From Actinomycetota bacterium (GTDB lineage: Bacteria; Actinomycetota; Acidimicrobiia; Acidimicrobiales; Ilumatobacteraceae): DNA of 9,763 nucleotides. Shown here piece after piece: positions 1 through 6,222 of this stretch; position 1 is the stretch's first letter; each line of letters opens with the position of its first letter. Made by a program: the position numbers and the translations under genes. The notes below the pieces were generated by a model that saw only the letters and a program-made list of their open reading frames with translations, was not told the DNA's origin and ran no database searches. The stretch covers positions 1 to 9,763 of the forward strand of contig RFTA01000013.1 of NCBI GenBank assembly GCA_009923685.1, read 5' to 3'.

Positions 1-97
1 GATCGACGAGAAAGAAGCCAAAGAGACTCTGCACATTCTTCTGAAATATCAAACCGACATCGCCAAAGCGGCCAAAGAACTTTCAGTTACGAAGTGA
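1..97 (+). CDS. 3' end of an unidentified gene (partial)
   Basis: An open frame enters from the left edge, read from base 2, and ends at the TGA at 95-97. It gives 31 residues of a charged, probably helical C-terminus rich in Lys, Glu and Ala, containing HILLKYQTDIAKAAKEL. The next gene, a VWA/CoxE protein, begins only 9 nt after the stop in the same direction, so the two are probably co-transcribed. CoxE-type VWA genes usually follow a MoxR-family AAA+ ATPase, and this tail could be the end of such an ATPase. That is inference from gene order only, because no ATPase motif lies within the window. Confidence 0.6.
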   Translation, partial: IDEKEAKETLHILLKYQTDIAKAAKELSVTK

Positions 98-106
98 GTT
101 TCTAAA

Positions 107-1555
107 ATGCCCGTACTTGATCTGATGTCGGGTTTCATTGTCGAGTTGCGAAATGCTGGTCTGCCCGTGAGCTTGACCGAAAACCTCGACGCAATGGAAG
201 CGGTGAAGGTCATACCGATCGAAGATCGTGACGCCTTTAAATATGCCTTGGGTGCAACACTCGTCAAGAACAATGCGCACTGGCGGGTTTTCGAGACAAT
301 TTTTGAGGTTTACTTTTCATTGCGTGGCCCCGAATACGAGATAACTCAAGATGGTCAACCAGATGATTTCTGGCGCGAAATGCAAGACCAAATGGATCAA
401 GTCAAGGGTCAAGGTGAAGGCAAAGGGTCTGGCGGGGGAATGGATTCTTTGACCCCAGAAGAAATCGCCGCGATGTTGATGCGAGCGTTGATGAGCGGCG
501 ATCAAGCGATGATGCGAGCACTTGCCAAGCAGTCGGTGCAGCGATTCGCCGGCATGGAGCCTGGTCGACCAGTGGGCGGCACTTACTATCTCTATCGCAC
601 GCTGCGCAATCTTGATCTTGACAACATGCTGCAAAAGTTGATGGACGCCAATCGCGAAATGAGCGACCAAAAACTTTCGGCGCTCGAAGAACGACTCGAA
701 AAAGATGAGTTCGAGGCTCGCATCGAACAGTTCAAACAAGAAGTCGAATCAGAGATTCGTCGTCGACTCGTTGCCGATCGTGGTGCCGAGGCGATGGCCA
801 AGACACTGCGCAAGCCCCTGCCAGAAGATGTCGAGTTCATGCATGCAAGTCGAGACGAAATGCAGAGTTTGAAGAAGGCTTTGTATCCGTTAACTCGAAA
901 ACTCGCCGCGCGTTTGGCGCGCAAACGCCGCCATGGTCGCAAGGGTCCGCTTGATTTTCGCAATACGGTGCGACACTCTTTGAGTTATGGCGGAGTGCCT
1001 GCTGATCCGAAGTTTCGATATCCGCGACCGGCAAAGCCTGAGCTAATGGTTGTTGCAGATATTTCGGGCAGTGTGGCCGCTTTTGCGCGGTTCACTCTGA
1101 TGTTCGTTTACGCGATTCAAAATCAGTTCTCGAAAGTGCGATCTTTTGTGTTTATAGACGGCATCGACGAGGTGACCAAATTTTTTAAATCAACCGAAGA
1201 CATCGGCGAAGCAATAAACCGCGTGAATAGTGAAGCCGATGTTGTTTGGGTCGACGGCCACAGCGACTATGGCCATGCATTTGAAGTGTTCTTTGAGCGA
1301 TATGGCAAAGACATCAATTCAAAGACGACCGTGTTGCTATTGGGTGACGCGCGCAACAACTATCACGCGGCTCAGTCGTGGGTGGTCAAAGAAATGCGCA
1401 AACGAGCCCGCCATGTTTACTGGTTGAATCCCGAGCCGAAGTCGTATTGGAACACGGGCGATTCGATAGTTGGCGAGTATGGTGCTCACACCGACGGTGT
1501 TTTTGAGTGTCGCAATTTGCGACAACTTGAAGGGTTCGTCGAAAATCTAGCCTGA
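107..1555 (+). CDS. VWA domain protein of the CoxE family
   Basis: This 482-residue cytoplasmic protein has no signal peptide or membrane segment. Residues 1-95 form an N-terminal domain (NAGLPVSLTENLDAMEAV) typical of CoxE-like proteins. A Gly/Lys-rich linker lies at about 98-113, followed by a charged helical region at about 160-280 and a Lys/Arg-rich stretch before the VWA fold. The VWA domain spans about 310-480. Its MIDAS motif is DISGS at 318-322, with likely metal-site partners at Ser386-Asp387 (GHSDYG) and Asp414 (LLGDARNN). Proteins of this family act with MoxR AAA+ ATPases as chaperone-like modules that insert metal cofactors or remodel partner enzymes. CoxE itself serves CO dehydrogenase maturation, but nothing here shows that substrate. 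The start is ATG, 9 nt after the preceding stop, and translation is probably coupled. The 3' end overlaps the convergent SURF1 gene by 9 bp. Confidence 0.9.
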   Translation: MPVLDLMSGFIVELRNAGLPVSLTENLDAMEAVKVIPIEDRDAFKYALGATLVKNNAHWRVFETIFEVYFSLRGPEYEITQDGQPDDFWREMQDQMDQVKGQGEGKGSGGGMDSLTPEEIAAMLMRALMSGDQAMMRALAKQSVQRFAGMEPGRPVGGTYYLYRTLRNLDLDNMLQKLMDANREMSDQKLSALEERLEKDEFEARIEQFKQEVESEIRRRLVADRGAEAMAKTLRKPLPEDVEFMHASRDEMQSLKKALYPLTRKLAARLARKRRHGRKGPLDFRNTVRHSLSYGGVPADPKFRYPRPAKPELMVVADISGSVAAFARFTLMFVYAIQNQFSKVRSFVFIDGIDEVTKFFKSTEDIGEAINRVNSEADVVWVDGHSDYGHAFEVFFERYGKDINSKTTVLLLGDARNNYHAAQSWVVKEMRKRARHVYWLNPEPKSYWNTGDSIVGEYGAHTDGVFECRNLRQLEGFVENLA

Positions 1556-2302
1556 CTTGAGTTTGCGTCGCACGACCACGACCCAACCAGCGGCTACAAA
1601 AAACGAGAAAATAAACCACTGAGCCGTGTAGCTCAAGTGTGAGCCGGTCGACAAAACTGGGTCGGCGATGCGTGCAAGTTCGGCTGAGTCTTTTGGTTGC
1701 GTGTTAATAGCTTCGAGATAGATCTCGGTGTTTAAATTTTCGATCTGCTGTGATAATCGAAGCAAATCAATGTTGATCACTTCGCTTAACTTGCCCGTGG
1801 CCGGGTCACTCAGTTCGCCAAAGCGACGCGATTCAGAAACTCGCACGCGAGCAATAAGTTGCACGAGAGAGTTGGGGGCATTCGGTGTCTCAGTCGTCTG
1901 TGTAATAAAACCGCGATTAACAAGCACAACTTGATCGTCATTGCCACCGTCGATTGAGTTATTGCCAATCAAGAGAGGCGTGAGTGGGTCGACACCCGAA
2001 ATGCCCTCTTGCGATCGGTTGACTGCGAGCAGCGTTTGGTCATCGAGATAAGTGCCCGCGACCGAGACGTTAAGCCATTCGAGATCTTTTGAAGTTTTTG
2101 TGTTTGTTGCCAAAGCACTTAACAACTCGACTAGAGGCACGGGTTCGGCGACGATGCGGGCAGAGACGATCTTGTTGAATTCGACCCGTTGGTGATATCG
2201 GTCAAATTGCCACAAACCGAGATTGATCATTAGAACAATTGCAGCGACGACGGTCACATGTAGCAAAACCCAACTTGGTCGCAACAAAAACCGATACTTC
2301 AC
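1547..2302 (-). CDS. SURF1 family cytochrome c oxidase assembly protein
   Basis: SURF1 proteins are membrane factors that help heme A insertion or early assembly of aa3-type cytochrome c oxidase. The 251-residue product has the classic two-helix layout. The first transmembrane helix (about 11-29) is followed at once by the family signature LGLWQFDRYHQR (28-39). A large outward loop contains VVLVNRGF (125-132). The final block HLSYTAQWF (222-230) runs into the second helix (about 228-244) and ends in a basic tail. I chose the GTG at 2302 because it places about ten residues before the first helix and a TACGAT box lies 6 nt upstream, as in a leaderless transcript. The same frame stays open to 2431, but that would overlap the divergent gene and add unconvincing sequence. 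The 3' end overlaps the VWA gene by 9 bp. Confidence 0.92.
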   Translation of the reverse strand: MKYRFLLRPSWVLLHVTVVAAIVLMINLGLWQFDRYHQRVEFNKIVSARIVAEPVPLVELLSALATNTKTSKDLEWLNVSVAGTYLDDQTLLAVNRSQEGISGVDPLTPLLIGNNSIDGGNDDQVVLVNRGFITQTTETPNAPNSLVQLIARVRVSESRRFGELSDPATGKLSEVINIDLLRLSQQIENLNTEIYLEAINTQPKDSAELARIADPVLSTGSHLSYTAQWFIFSFFVAAGWVVVVRRKLKSG

Positions 2303-2308
2303 GAAATC

Positions 2309-2314
2309 ATCGTA
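2309..2314 (-). promoter_or_regulatory. -10 box of a leaderless promoter for the SURF1 gene
   Basis: On the minus strand TACGAT (TANNNT) is followed by GATTTC and then the GTG start at 2302. A 6-nt gap from the -10 box to the start codon is what a leaderless mRNA would show. No Shine-Dalgarno sequence is present and no convincing -35 box is seen. Confidence 0.55.
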
Positions 2315-2344
2315 TCTGTGCGCATGCTGACCAATTAGTACAAC

Positions 2345-2350
2345 TATCGT
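2345..2350 (+). promoter_or_regulatory. -10 box of a leaderless promoter for the DCC-protein gene
   Basis: TATCGT (TANNNT) lies 7 nt before the GTG start at 2358, with no Shine-Dalgarno sequence between. This predicts transcription starting at or next to the GTG. It sits back to back with the SURF1 -10 box, 30 bp away, so the upstream promoter regions of the two genes overlap. Confidence 0.55.
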
Positions 2351-2357
2351 TCTAACT

Positions 2358-2741
2358 GTGACCAAGCACGCAACAAATTTTTTGATCTGGGATGGCGACT
2401 GTGCATTTTGTGCGCGCTGTGTGCGATTCATCGAGCGCCGAATAAAGACGGATGCAAAAATTGTCGCTCATCAAAAAGCCGACTTAACTTTGCTAGGTTT
2501 GACCACCGAGCAGTGCGTGACGGCGTTGCAATGGGTGAGTTGCGACGCGACTATTCGCTCGGGCAGCAGGGCAGTGGCCGCACTTTTGCGCTCGAGCTCT
2601 CTCGGGTGGGCGATACTCGGGGTCGCCATCGACTTGCCCGTCGTGCGCGTCGTTGCATCCGCAATTTATAAATTGATTGCCAAAAATCGCCAGCATTTGC
2701 CGGGTGGCACCGATGCATGCGCGATAGACCAACGCGAATAA
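2358..2741 (+). CDS. DCC-family thiol-disulfide oxidoreductase (DUF393)
   Basis: This 127-residue protein opens with the family hallmark WDGDCAFCARC (11-21), in which Cys15 and Cys18 form the CxxC pair of a thioredoxin-like fold; Cys21 is a further cysteine three residues on. The C-terminal block YKLIAKNRQHLPGGTDAC (103-120) matches the usual Y-x-x-hydrophobic-x-x-R/N ending of DUF393 proteins. The family is predicted to carry out thiol-disulfide exchange, but substrates are mostly unknown. The hydrophobic stretch at about 81-105 (LGWAILGVAIDLPVVRVVASAIYKL) could sit against the membrane but need not be a transmembrane helix. The GTG start is supported by the leaderless-type -10 box 7 nt upstream. 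The gene is divergent from SURF1. A redox role near cytochrome oxidase assembly is possible, but only proximity suggests it. Confidence 0.85.
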   Translation: MTKHATNFLIWDGDCAFCARCVRFIERRIKTDAKIVAHQKADLTLLGLTTEQCVTALQWVSCDATIRSGSRAVAALLRSSSLGWAILGVAIDLPVVRVVASAIYKLIAKNRQHLPGGTDACAIDQRE

Positions 2742-2807
2742 TCCCCAACTCCGCCCGCGTGTTATTCATCACGCTATCCCGCTATCGTTTATAAGGCAAT
2801 CAACGGT

Positions 2808-2813
2808 TAAAAT
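2808..2813 (+). promoter_or_regulatory. Probable -10 box driving the metX leader RNA
   Basis: TAAAAT fits TANNNT and is close to the consensus TATAAT. Transcription would begin near 2820, about 10 nt before the first riboswitch helix, which is the expected place. A TTATAA at 2789-2794 is a second candidate. I see no good -35 hexamer for either. Confidence 0.45.
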
Positions 2814-2829
2814 CGCGAATTGCAAGAAG

Positions 2830-2932
2830 TTGCATCAGGAGTGACCAAATGGTCCGGCAACCGGGGTTAGACCCACGGTGCCAGCTCACCTTCGGGTGGG
2901 GATGTGGCTCGGCGAAAGCCGAGCAACGGGCC
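2830..2932 (+). ncRNA. SAM riboswitch, SAM-I/SAM-IV clan, in the metX leader
   Basis: The order of conserved blocks matches S-adenosylmethionine aptamers of the SAM-I/SAM-IV clan. P1 pairs GCATC (2832-2836) with GATGT (2901-2905). P2 pairs GACC (2843-2846) with GGTC (2851-2854). The hallmark CCGGCAACC follows at 2854-2862. P3 pairs CCG and GGG (2861-2866) with CCC and CGG (2872-2878) around a TTAGA loop. The conserved ACGGTGCCAGCTC segment leads to a UUCG-capped hairpin (2885-2900). A separate perfect 7-bp hairpin with a GAAA loop (2907-2924) stands 3' of P1. A hairpin outside P1 and the short P2 without a clear kink-turn favour SAM-IV or the SAM-I/IV variant over SAM-I. GGGCC at 2928-2932 could pair with GGTCC at 2851-2855, but that would compete with P2. 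Binding of SAM is expected to lower metX expression. Confidence 0.85.
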
Positions 2933-2934
2933 GA

Positions 2935-2987
2935 ACTCCAAATGCAAGTCTTGCGACTCGCGCACGATTTGAGAAACGAGTTCAGCG
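2935..2987 (+). promoter_or_regulatory. Likely expression platform of the SAM riboswitch
   Basis: Between the aptamer and metX lie two elements. ACTCC (2935-2939) and ATGCAA (2942-2947) are complementary to GGAGT (2838-2842) and TTGCAT (2830-2835) at the 5' edge of the aptamer, so they can form a helix incompatible with P1. Further on, GACTCG (2955-2960) can pair with CGAGTT (2977-2982), which would bury the only purine-rich candidate ribosome site (GAGAAACGAG, 2971-2980) before the ATG. There is no U-tract after a stable stem, so control of translation rather than termination is more likely. The mechanism is inference from pairing done by eye. Confidence 0.4.
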
Positions 2988-4163
2988 ATGCTTCGACATG
3001 ATTATCCCGCGACTGGCGCGTGGCATGCTGGGCTGCCTTCGGGGACACGAAAATTTTTGCAGTTTCCTGTTGATCGACCAATTGCGTTAGACAATTCAAA
3101 AACCCTACAAGATGTAACAATCGCTTACGAAACGTGGGGCGAACTGAACGCCGAAAAGTCGAACGCGATTTTGTTGTGTCACGCATGGACAGGCGACTCG
3201 CATGCCGCAGGTAGCGCCGAAGAAGGCACGCCGACGCCAGGTTGGTGGGAAGGTTTGGTTGGTCCGGGTTGTGCGATTGACACGAAAAAATGGTTTGTCG
3301 TGTGCACAAATTCTCTCGGCGGTTGTCAAGGCTCCACTGGCCCTGCATCATTGCACCCTGAAGATGGCAAACCATATGGCTCACGATTTCCGGTTATCAC
3401 CGTGCGCGATATGGTGCGCGCGCAAGTTCGAGTTAGCGACATGCTTGGCATTGATGTCTGGCATTCGGTTATTGGTGGGTCAATGGGCGGCATGCAAGTG
3501 CTCGAATGGGCGATTACGTTTCCGCATCGCGTGCGCACAGCCGTGCCGATCGCAACTTGCTTTCAAGCCACGGCCCAACAAATTGCGTGGGGTGCGATTG
3601 GGCGACGTGCAATTCGTCTTGATCCAAAGTGGCGGGGCGGAGACTATTACGACGCGGCGGTGGGCGATGGCCCGTGGCAAGGCTTGGCGATAGCGCGCAT
3701 GATTGCCCAAGTTACTTTTCGCAGCGACAATGTGTTTACCGATCGCTTCGGTCGTGAACTTGCCGACACCGACGCCGACTATAACGGTCTGGGCTTATGG
3801 GACAAGTTCGAGGTCGAAAATTATCTCGACCACCACGGCGACAAGTTGATTCGTCGTTTTGATACGAACAGTTATCTGATCATCGGCAAAGCGATGGATC
3901 TTCACGATGTTGCACGTGGTCGCGGCGAATTGCGCAGTGCCGTAGAGCGAATCACTGCGCCAGTTCTATCGATCGGTATTTCGAGCGACATTTTGTATCC
4001 GACCTATCAGCAAAAGCAAATTCGCGACTCAATCAACGATGTTGGCGGCAGTTGCGAATATGTCGAAATTGAGTCGCCACATGGTCACGACGCGTTTTTG
4101 ATCAATCTCGACCAGGTCGGCAAGCCGATCGCGACATTCTTAGACAAGCACTTTTTGAACTAA
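2988..4163 (+). CDS. metX: Homoserine O-acyltransferase (MetX, acetyltransferase type)
   Basis: The enzyme transfers an acyl group, normally acetyl from acetyl-CoA, to the hydroxyl of homoserine, activating it for sulfur incorporation into methionine. The 391-residue sequence is a full-length cytosolic alpha/beta-hydrolase. It has the HAWTGDSH block (65-72), PTPGWW (82-87) and LGGCQGSTGP (110-119). The catalytic triad is Ser165 in GGSMGG, Asp334 in SSDILYP and His367 in SPHGHDAF. Acetyl versus succinyl preference cannot be settled by eye, so the acetyl call follows the family. The ATG at 2988 starts just ahead of the conserved LPSGTRKFLQF region; an in-frame alternative would cut into it. No metY or other methionine gene is adjacent, so metX appears to be the only gene under the SAM riboswitch. 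Its stop overlaps the stop of the convergent gene. Confidence 0.95.
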   Translation: MLRHDYPATGAWHAGLPSGTRKFLQFPVDRPIALDNSKTLQDVTIAYETWGELNAEKSNAILLCHAWTGDSHAAGSAEEGTPTPGWWEGLVGPGCAIDTKKWFVVCTNSLGGCQGSTGPASLHPEDGKPYGSRFPVITVRDMVRAQVRVSDMLGIDVWHSVIGGSMGGMQVLEWAITFPHRVRTAVPIATCFQATAQQIAWGAIGRRAIRLDPKWRGGDYYDAAVGDGPWQGLAIARMIAQVTFRSDNVFTDRFGRELADTDADYNGLGLWDKFEVENYLDHHGDKLIRRFDTNSYLIIGKAMDLHDVARGRGELRSAVERITAPVLSIGISSDILYPTYQQKQIRDSINDVGGSCEYVEIESPHGHDAFLINLDQVGKPIATFLDKHFLN

Positions 4164-4549
4164 CGAATCATCGCGTCAAGCGCGACTACGCATGTGCTAT
4201 TTGCTGGCACGCGCAGTATCGCTCGATCATCGCGGTCAAGTTCATTGGTCACGACATAGTGGCGTCGCTTCGAATCTTGCGTCTCGGTGAAATAGCCGAC
4301 GATCCATCGCCCACGAAACAATTTGCCACGGCGACCGCGCGCTTGAACAATCAATTGTTTTTCGTCAATTGTCACGCGCACATCAACCCACTTTGACGCG
4401 TCGACTTTGTCTTCGGTCATACGGGCACTGAATCGCATGCCATCGCGCGATACCCACTGCGGCTCGAAACGATTGATCCAACGCAGTAATGCAAAGCCAA
4501 CTACGAAAAACAAAACAGTCGAAATTAGGTTCAATAAATTGCTTGCCAT
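4160..4549 (-). CDS. Small single-pass membrane protein of unknown function
   Basis: I do not recognise the family. The 129-residue product has one hydrophobic N-terminal helix (about 5-22) followed by RWINRF, which suggests the soluble part of about 105 residues stays in the cytoplasm. That part reads as a compact beta-rich domain, with alternating hydrophobic residues in DVRVTIDEKQLIVQARG, a basic-aromatic block KLFRGRWIVGYFTE, and a final strand-like stretch ending in CVVALDAMI. The sequence looks conserved rather than random. A GGAG lies directly against the ATG, too close for normal use. The stop overlaps the metX stop codon, and the start is only 26 bp from the divergent gene at 4576. 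The long frame, good membrane segment and neat fit between neighbours support a real gene. Confidence 0.75.
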   Translation of the reverse strand: MASNLLNLISTVLFFVVGFALLRWINRFEPQWVSRDGMRFSARMTEDKVDASKWVDVRVTIDEKQLIVQARGRRGKLFRGRWIVGYFTETQDSKRRHYVVTNELDRDDRAILRVPANSTCVVALDAMIR

Positions 4550-4575
4550 CTCCGACTAGTTTGTCACCTAGCCGT

Positions 4576-4899
4576 ATGTTTGCCGATGTCGTGTTTTTCT
4601 TCGTTTCAGTCGCAGTCACATTTGGCGTCTCGTTGAACTTCATCGCAATAGGTCTGATCGTGGTGGCTGCAGGTCTTGGCGCATTGACTATTTGGTTTTG
4701 GATAAGCGCACGCCCCGAGCCAGAAGCCCTCGCGCCACTCGAAGTCATGGGCCAGCGCGAATTTGCTCAAGCCGACGATCAAGCACGAAAGCAGATGCTC
4801 AACTCGGTGCGGGCAATGCCCGTGATTGGTGCACCGCCTGCGTCGCTCGATGCAGGTTCAACAATCAAGGCAGCCAATCGATTTGACGAGACAAAGTAA
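4576..4899 (+). CDS. Small membrane protein of unknown function
   Basis: The family is not recognised. From the ATG at 4576 the product has 107 residues. A long hydrophobic region (about 5-43) probably forms two transmembrane helices separated by a short SLN turn, or one long signal-anchor plus a helix. It is followed by a polar, Ala/Glu/Gln-rich tail (about 45-107). The frame stays open upstream to an ATG at 4489, but that would run antisense through the start of the divergent gene and add a low-complexity Ser/Lys-rich segment, so I prefer 4576. No Shine-Dalgarno sequence is seen. A TAGTTT at 4557-4562 could be a -10 box giving a leader of about 7 nt. The stop is 9 nt before the next gene. 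Confidence 0.7.
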   Translation: MFADVVFFFVSVAVTFGVSLNFIAIGLIVVAAGLGALTIWFWISARPEPEALAPLEVMGQREFAQADDQARKQMLNSVRAMPVIGAPPASLDAGSTIKAANRFDETK

Positions 4900-4902
4900 A
4901 TT
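4897..4902 (+). promoter_or_regulatory. -10 box of a possible leaderless promoter
   Basis: TAAATT (TANNNT) lies exactly 6 nt before the ATG at 4909 and overlaps the stop codon of the previous gene. There is no Shine-Dalgarno sequence. The downstream gene may therefore have its own leaderless transcript even though it follows closely in the same direction. Confidence 0.4.
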
Positions 4903-4908
4903 ACTTAT

Positions 4909-5133
4909 ATGGCTTCTCCATTTGACCCAAATGAAATGATCGAACGATTTCGCGAGCGTGCGGCATCGGTAAAACGTCGTCCGTTGCCACCTGTTGCGGG
5001 TGAAGAGCGGCAGCATTTTTTGTCGCAAGCACAGGTTGACTTTCAAGACTTTGCGATGATCGGTGACGCTGCGGCGACGATCGAAGACGGCGTGCTGATT
5101 TTGCGAGTTGATTTGCGACCACCCGCAAAATGA
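4909..5133 (+). CDS. Small soluble protein of unknown function (74 aa)
   Basis: No family is recognised. The 74-residue product has no membrane segment. Residues 1-28 are a basic, probably helical part (EMIERFRERAASVKRR) followed by a Pro-rich break. Residues 32-70 contain a helix and then a strand-turn-strand ending, IEDGVLILRVDLRPP, in which DGVLILRVDLR looks like a beta hairpin. It starts 9 nt after the upstream gene and ends 13 nt before the EamA gene, so it fits into a co-directional string. The TAAATT box 6 nt ahead supports the ATG at 4909. Its size and compact, gene-like sequence argue for a real gene, but nothing indicates a function. Confidence 0.7.
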   Translation: MASPFDPNEMIERFRERAASVKRRPLPPVAGEERQHFLSQAQVDFQDFAMIGDAAATIEDGVLILRVDLRPPAK

Positions 5134-5146
5134 AATTCAGTTGTCG

Positions 5147-6088
5147 ATGAGTTTGGTTAGTGGTGTTCGCGCGCGAATCGCCGCAGTACCAGTCCTCGCT
5201 GTTTTTATCGCAGTCTTTGCCTGGGGTATCGGCCCTCTTTTGTTTTTGGCACCTTCAATTTCAATCAATTCAATTTTGTTTTACCGAGTGTTGTTCTGGC
5301 CACCGTTGCTTTATCTGATTGCCCGTCGTGGTGGTAAACAAATCAACAAAAAACTCTTTCGTTCGGTTTGGTTGCCGGGCGCGTTGTTTGGTGTGTCGAC
5401 TATTTTTGGTTTCACCGCAATCACCGAGACGTCGGTTGCCAATGCAACGATCATCGGCAACATTTCGACGGCGATGGTTCTGTTTGCTGCGCCGAAATTT
5501 CTCAACGAAAAGATCTCTAAGTGGCAGGTGTTGCTTGCCGTCACAAGTTTTGCCGGTGTCGTTGCCATTGTCGTTGGCGCTGGCAACACCGGCGGGTCGT
5601 CGCTTTTTGGCGACTTCTTGGCTCTGGTCAACGCGTTGACCTGGACTTTTTATTTCATCTCATCGAAGCGTCGGCGCATAGATGGTGTCGACACTTGGCA
5701 GTTCTTGTATGGCGTCAGCGTCATTCAAACATGCGTTGTCGTGCCATACGCACTCGCCACGAGCAACGACATTCTGCAGATTTCTTGGCGCGATTTGGGT
5801 TTTTTGATTGCAATGACACTATTTTCTGGAACGATCGGCCACAGCTTCATGCTTTGGGCTCAAAAATATGTTGACGCATCGGTGTCGTCGTTGATTTTGC
5901 TGCTCGGGCCAGTAATTTCTTCGGTCGGCGCATGGCTTGTCTACGGACAAAACATTTCAGCGATGCAAGTTTTCGGTGGTGCCGTCGTTCTCGCGTCGCT
6001 TGCAGGCGTGGTGCGGTTGTCAAGCACAGTAAAGATAAGCCGAGATGTGTTGAGTACTGCTGACCCGTTGCTAAACTCAAACCCTTAA
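5147..6088 (+). CDS. EamA/DMT-family membrane transporter
   Basis: This 313-residue inner-membrane protein belongs to the drug/metabolite transporter superfamily, whose members move amino acids, nucleotides or other small metabolites, mostly outward. It has about ten hydrophobic helices arranged as two EamA repeats, roughly residues 12-145 and 155-292. Typical features are the N-terminal FAWGIGP (24-30), the phrase TETSVANATIIGNISTAMVLFAAPKFLNEK (positions 93-122) closing the first repeat, and its counterpart DASVSSLILLLGPVISSVGAWLVYGQ (243-268) in the second. The substrate cannot be inferred. The ATG at 5147 leaves about ten residues before the first helix. A TTG at 5108 in the same frame would overlap the previous gene and is less likely. 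The gene is last of a co-directional run and is followed 15 nt later by a tRNA gene. Confidence 0.9.
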   Translation: MSLVSGVRARIAAVPVLAVFIAVFAWGIGPLLFLAPSISINSILFYRVLFWPPLLYLIARRGGKQINKKLFRSVWLPGALFGVSTIFGFTAITETSVANATIIGNISTAMVLFAAPKFLNEKISKWQVLLAVTSFAGVVAIVVGAGNTGGSSLFGDFLALVNALTWTFYFISSKRRRIDGVDTWQFLYGVSVIQTCVVVPYALATSNDILQISWRDLGFLIAMTLFSGTIGHSFMLWAQKYVDASVSSLILLLGPVISSVGAWLVYGQNISAMQVFGGAVVLASLAGVVRLSSTVKISRDVLSTADPLLNSNP

Positions 6089-6103
6089 GTAAATGCAATA
6101 AAT

Positions 6104-6175
6104 GCGGACGTGGCTCAGTGGTAGAGCATCACCTTGCCAAGGTGAGGGTCGCGGGTTCAAATCCCGTCGTCCGCT
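6104..6175 (+). tRNA. tRNA-Gly (anticodon GCC)
   Basis: A full cloverleaf is present. The 7-bp acceptor stem GCGGACG/CGTCCGC pairs perfectly. The D arm is GCTC/GAGC. The anticodon stem TCACC/GGTGA holds the loop TTGCCAA with anticodon GCC at 6136-6138. The T arm carries GTTCAAAT between GCGG and CCCG. The discriminator base is T at 6175 and the 3' CCA is not encoded (TCAA follows), so it must be added after transcription. The gene lies between EamA and the DUF1295 gene. Confidence 0.98.
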
Positions 6176-6222
6176 CAAAGAGAGCAAATTTAGGCTCGTA
6201 AGCCAATCGAGATGTGGTCGGT

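Noticed and set aside
2303..2431. N-terminal extension of SURF1 up to 2431
   Set aside because: It overlaps the divergent DCC gene and adds residues unlike SURF1; GTG 2302 has a well-placed promoter box and the right distance to the first membrane helix.
2878..3090. Open frame across the riboswitch and the beginning of metX
   Set aside because: It is explained by the structured RNA and by the metX frame; the translation has no family character.
4489..4575. Upstream ATG extension of the 107-residue membrane protein
   Set aside because: It runs antisense through the start of the divergent gene and encodes a low-complexity Ser/Lys-rich segment; the hydrophobic helix begins right after the ATG at 4576.
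5108..5146. TTG start at 5108 for the EamA transporter
   Set aside because: It would overlap the preceding gene by 26 bp and add a polar segment not usual in the family; ATG 5147 fits better.
6193..6204. GGCT-CGTA-AGCC hairpin between the tRNA and the DUF1295 gene as a terminator
   Set aside because: The stem has only 4 bp and the following T-run is broken (TAAATTT on the minus strand), so it is too weak to call.
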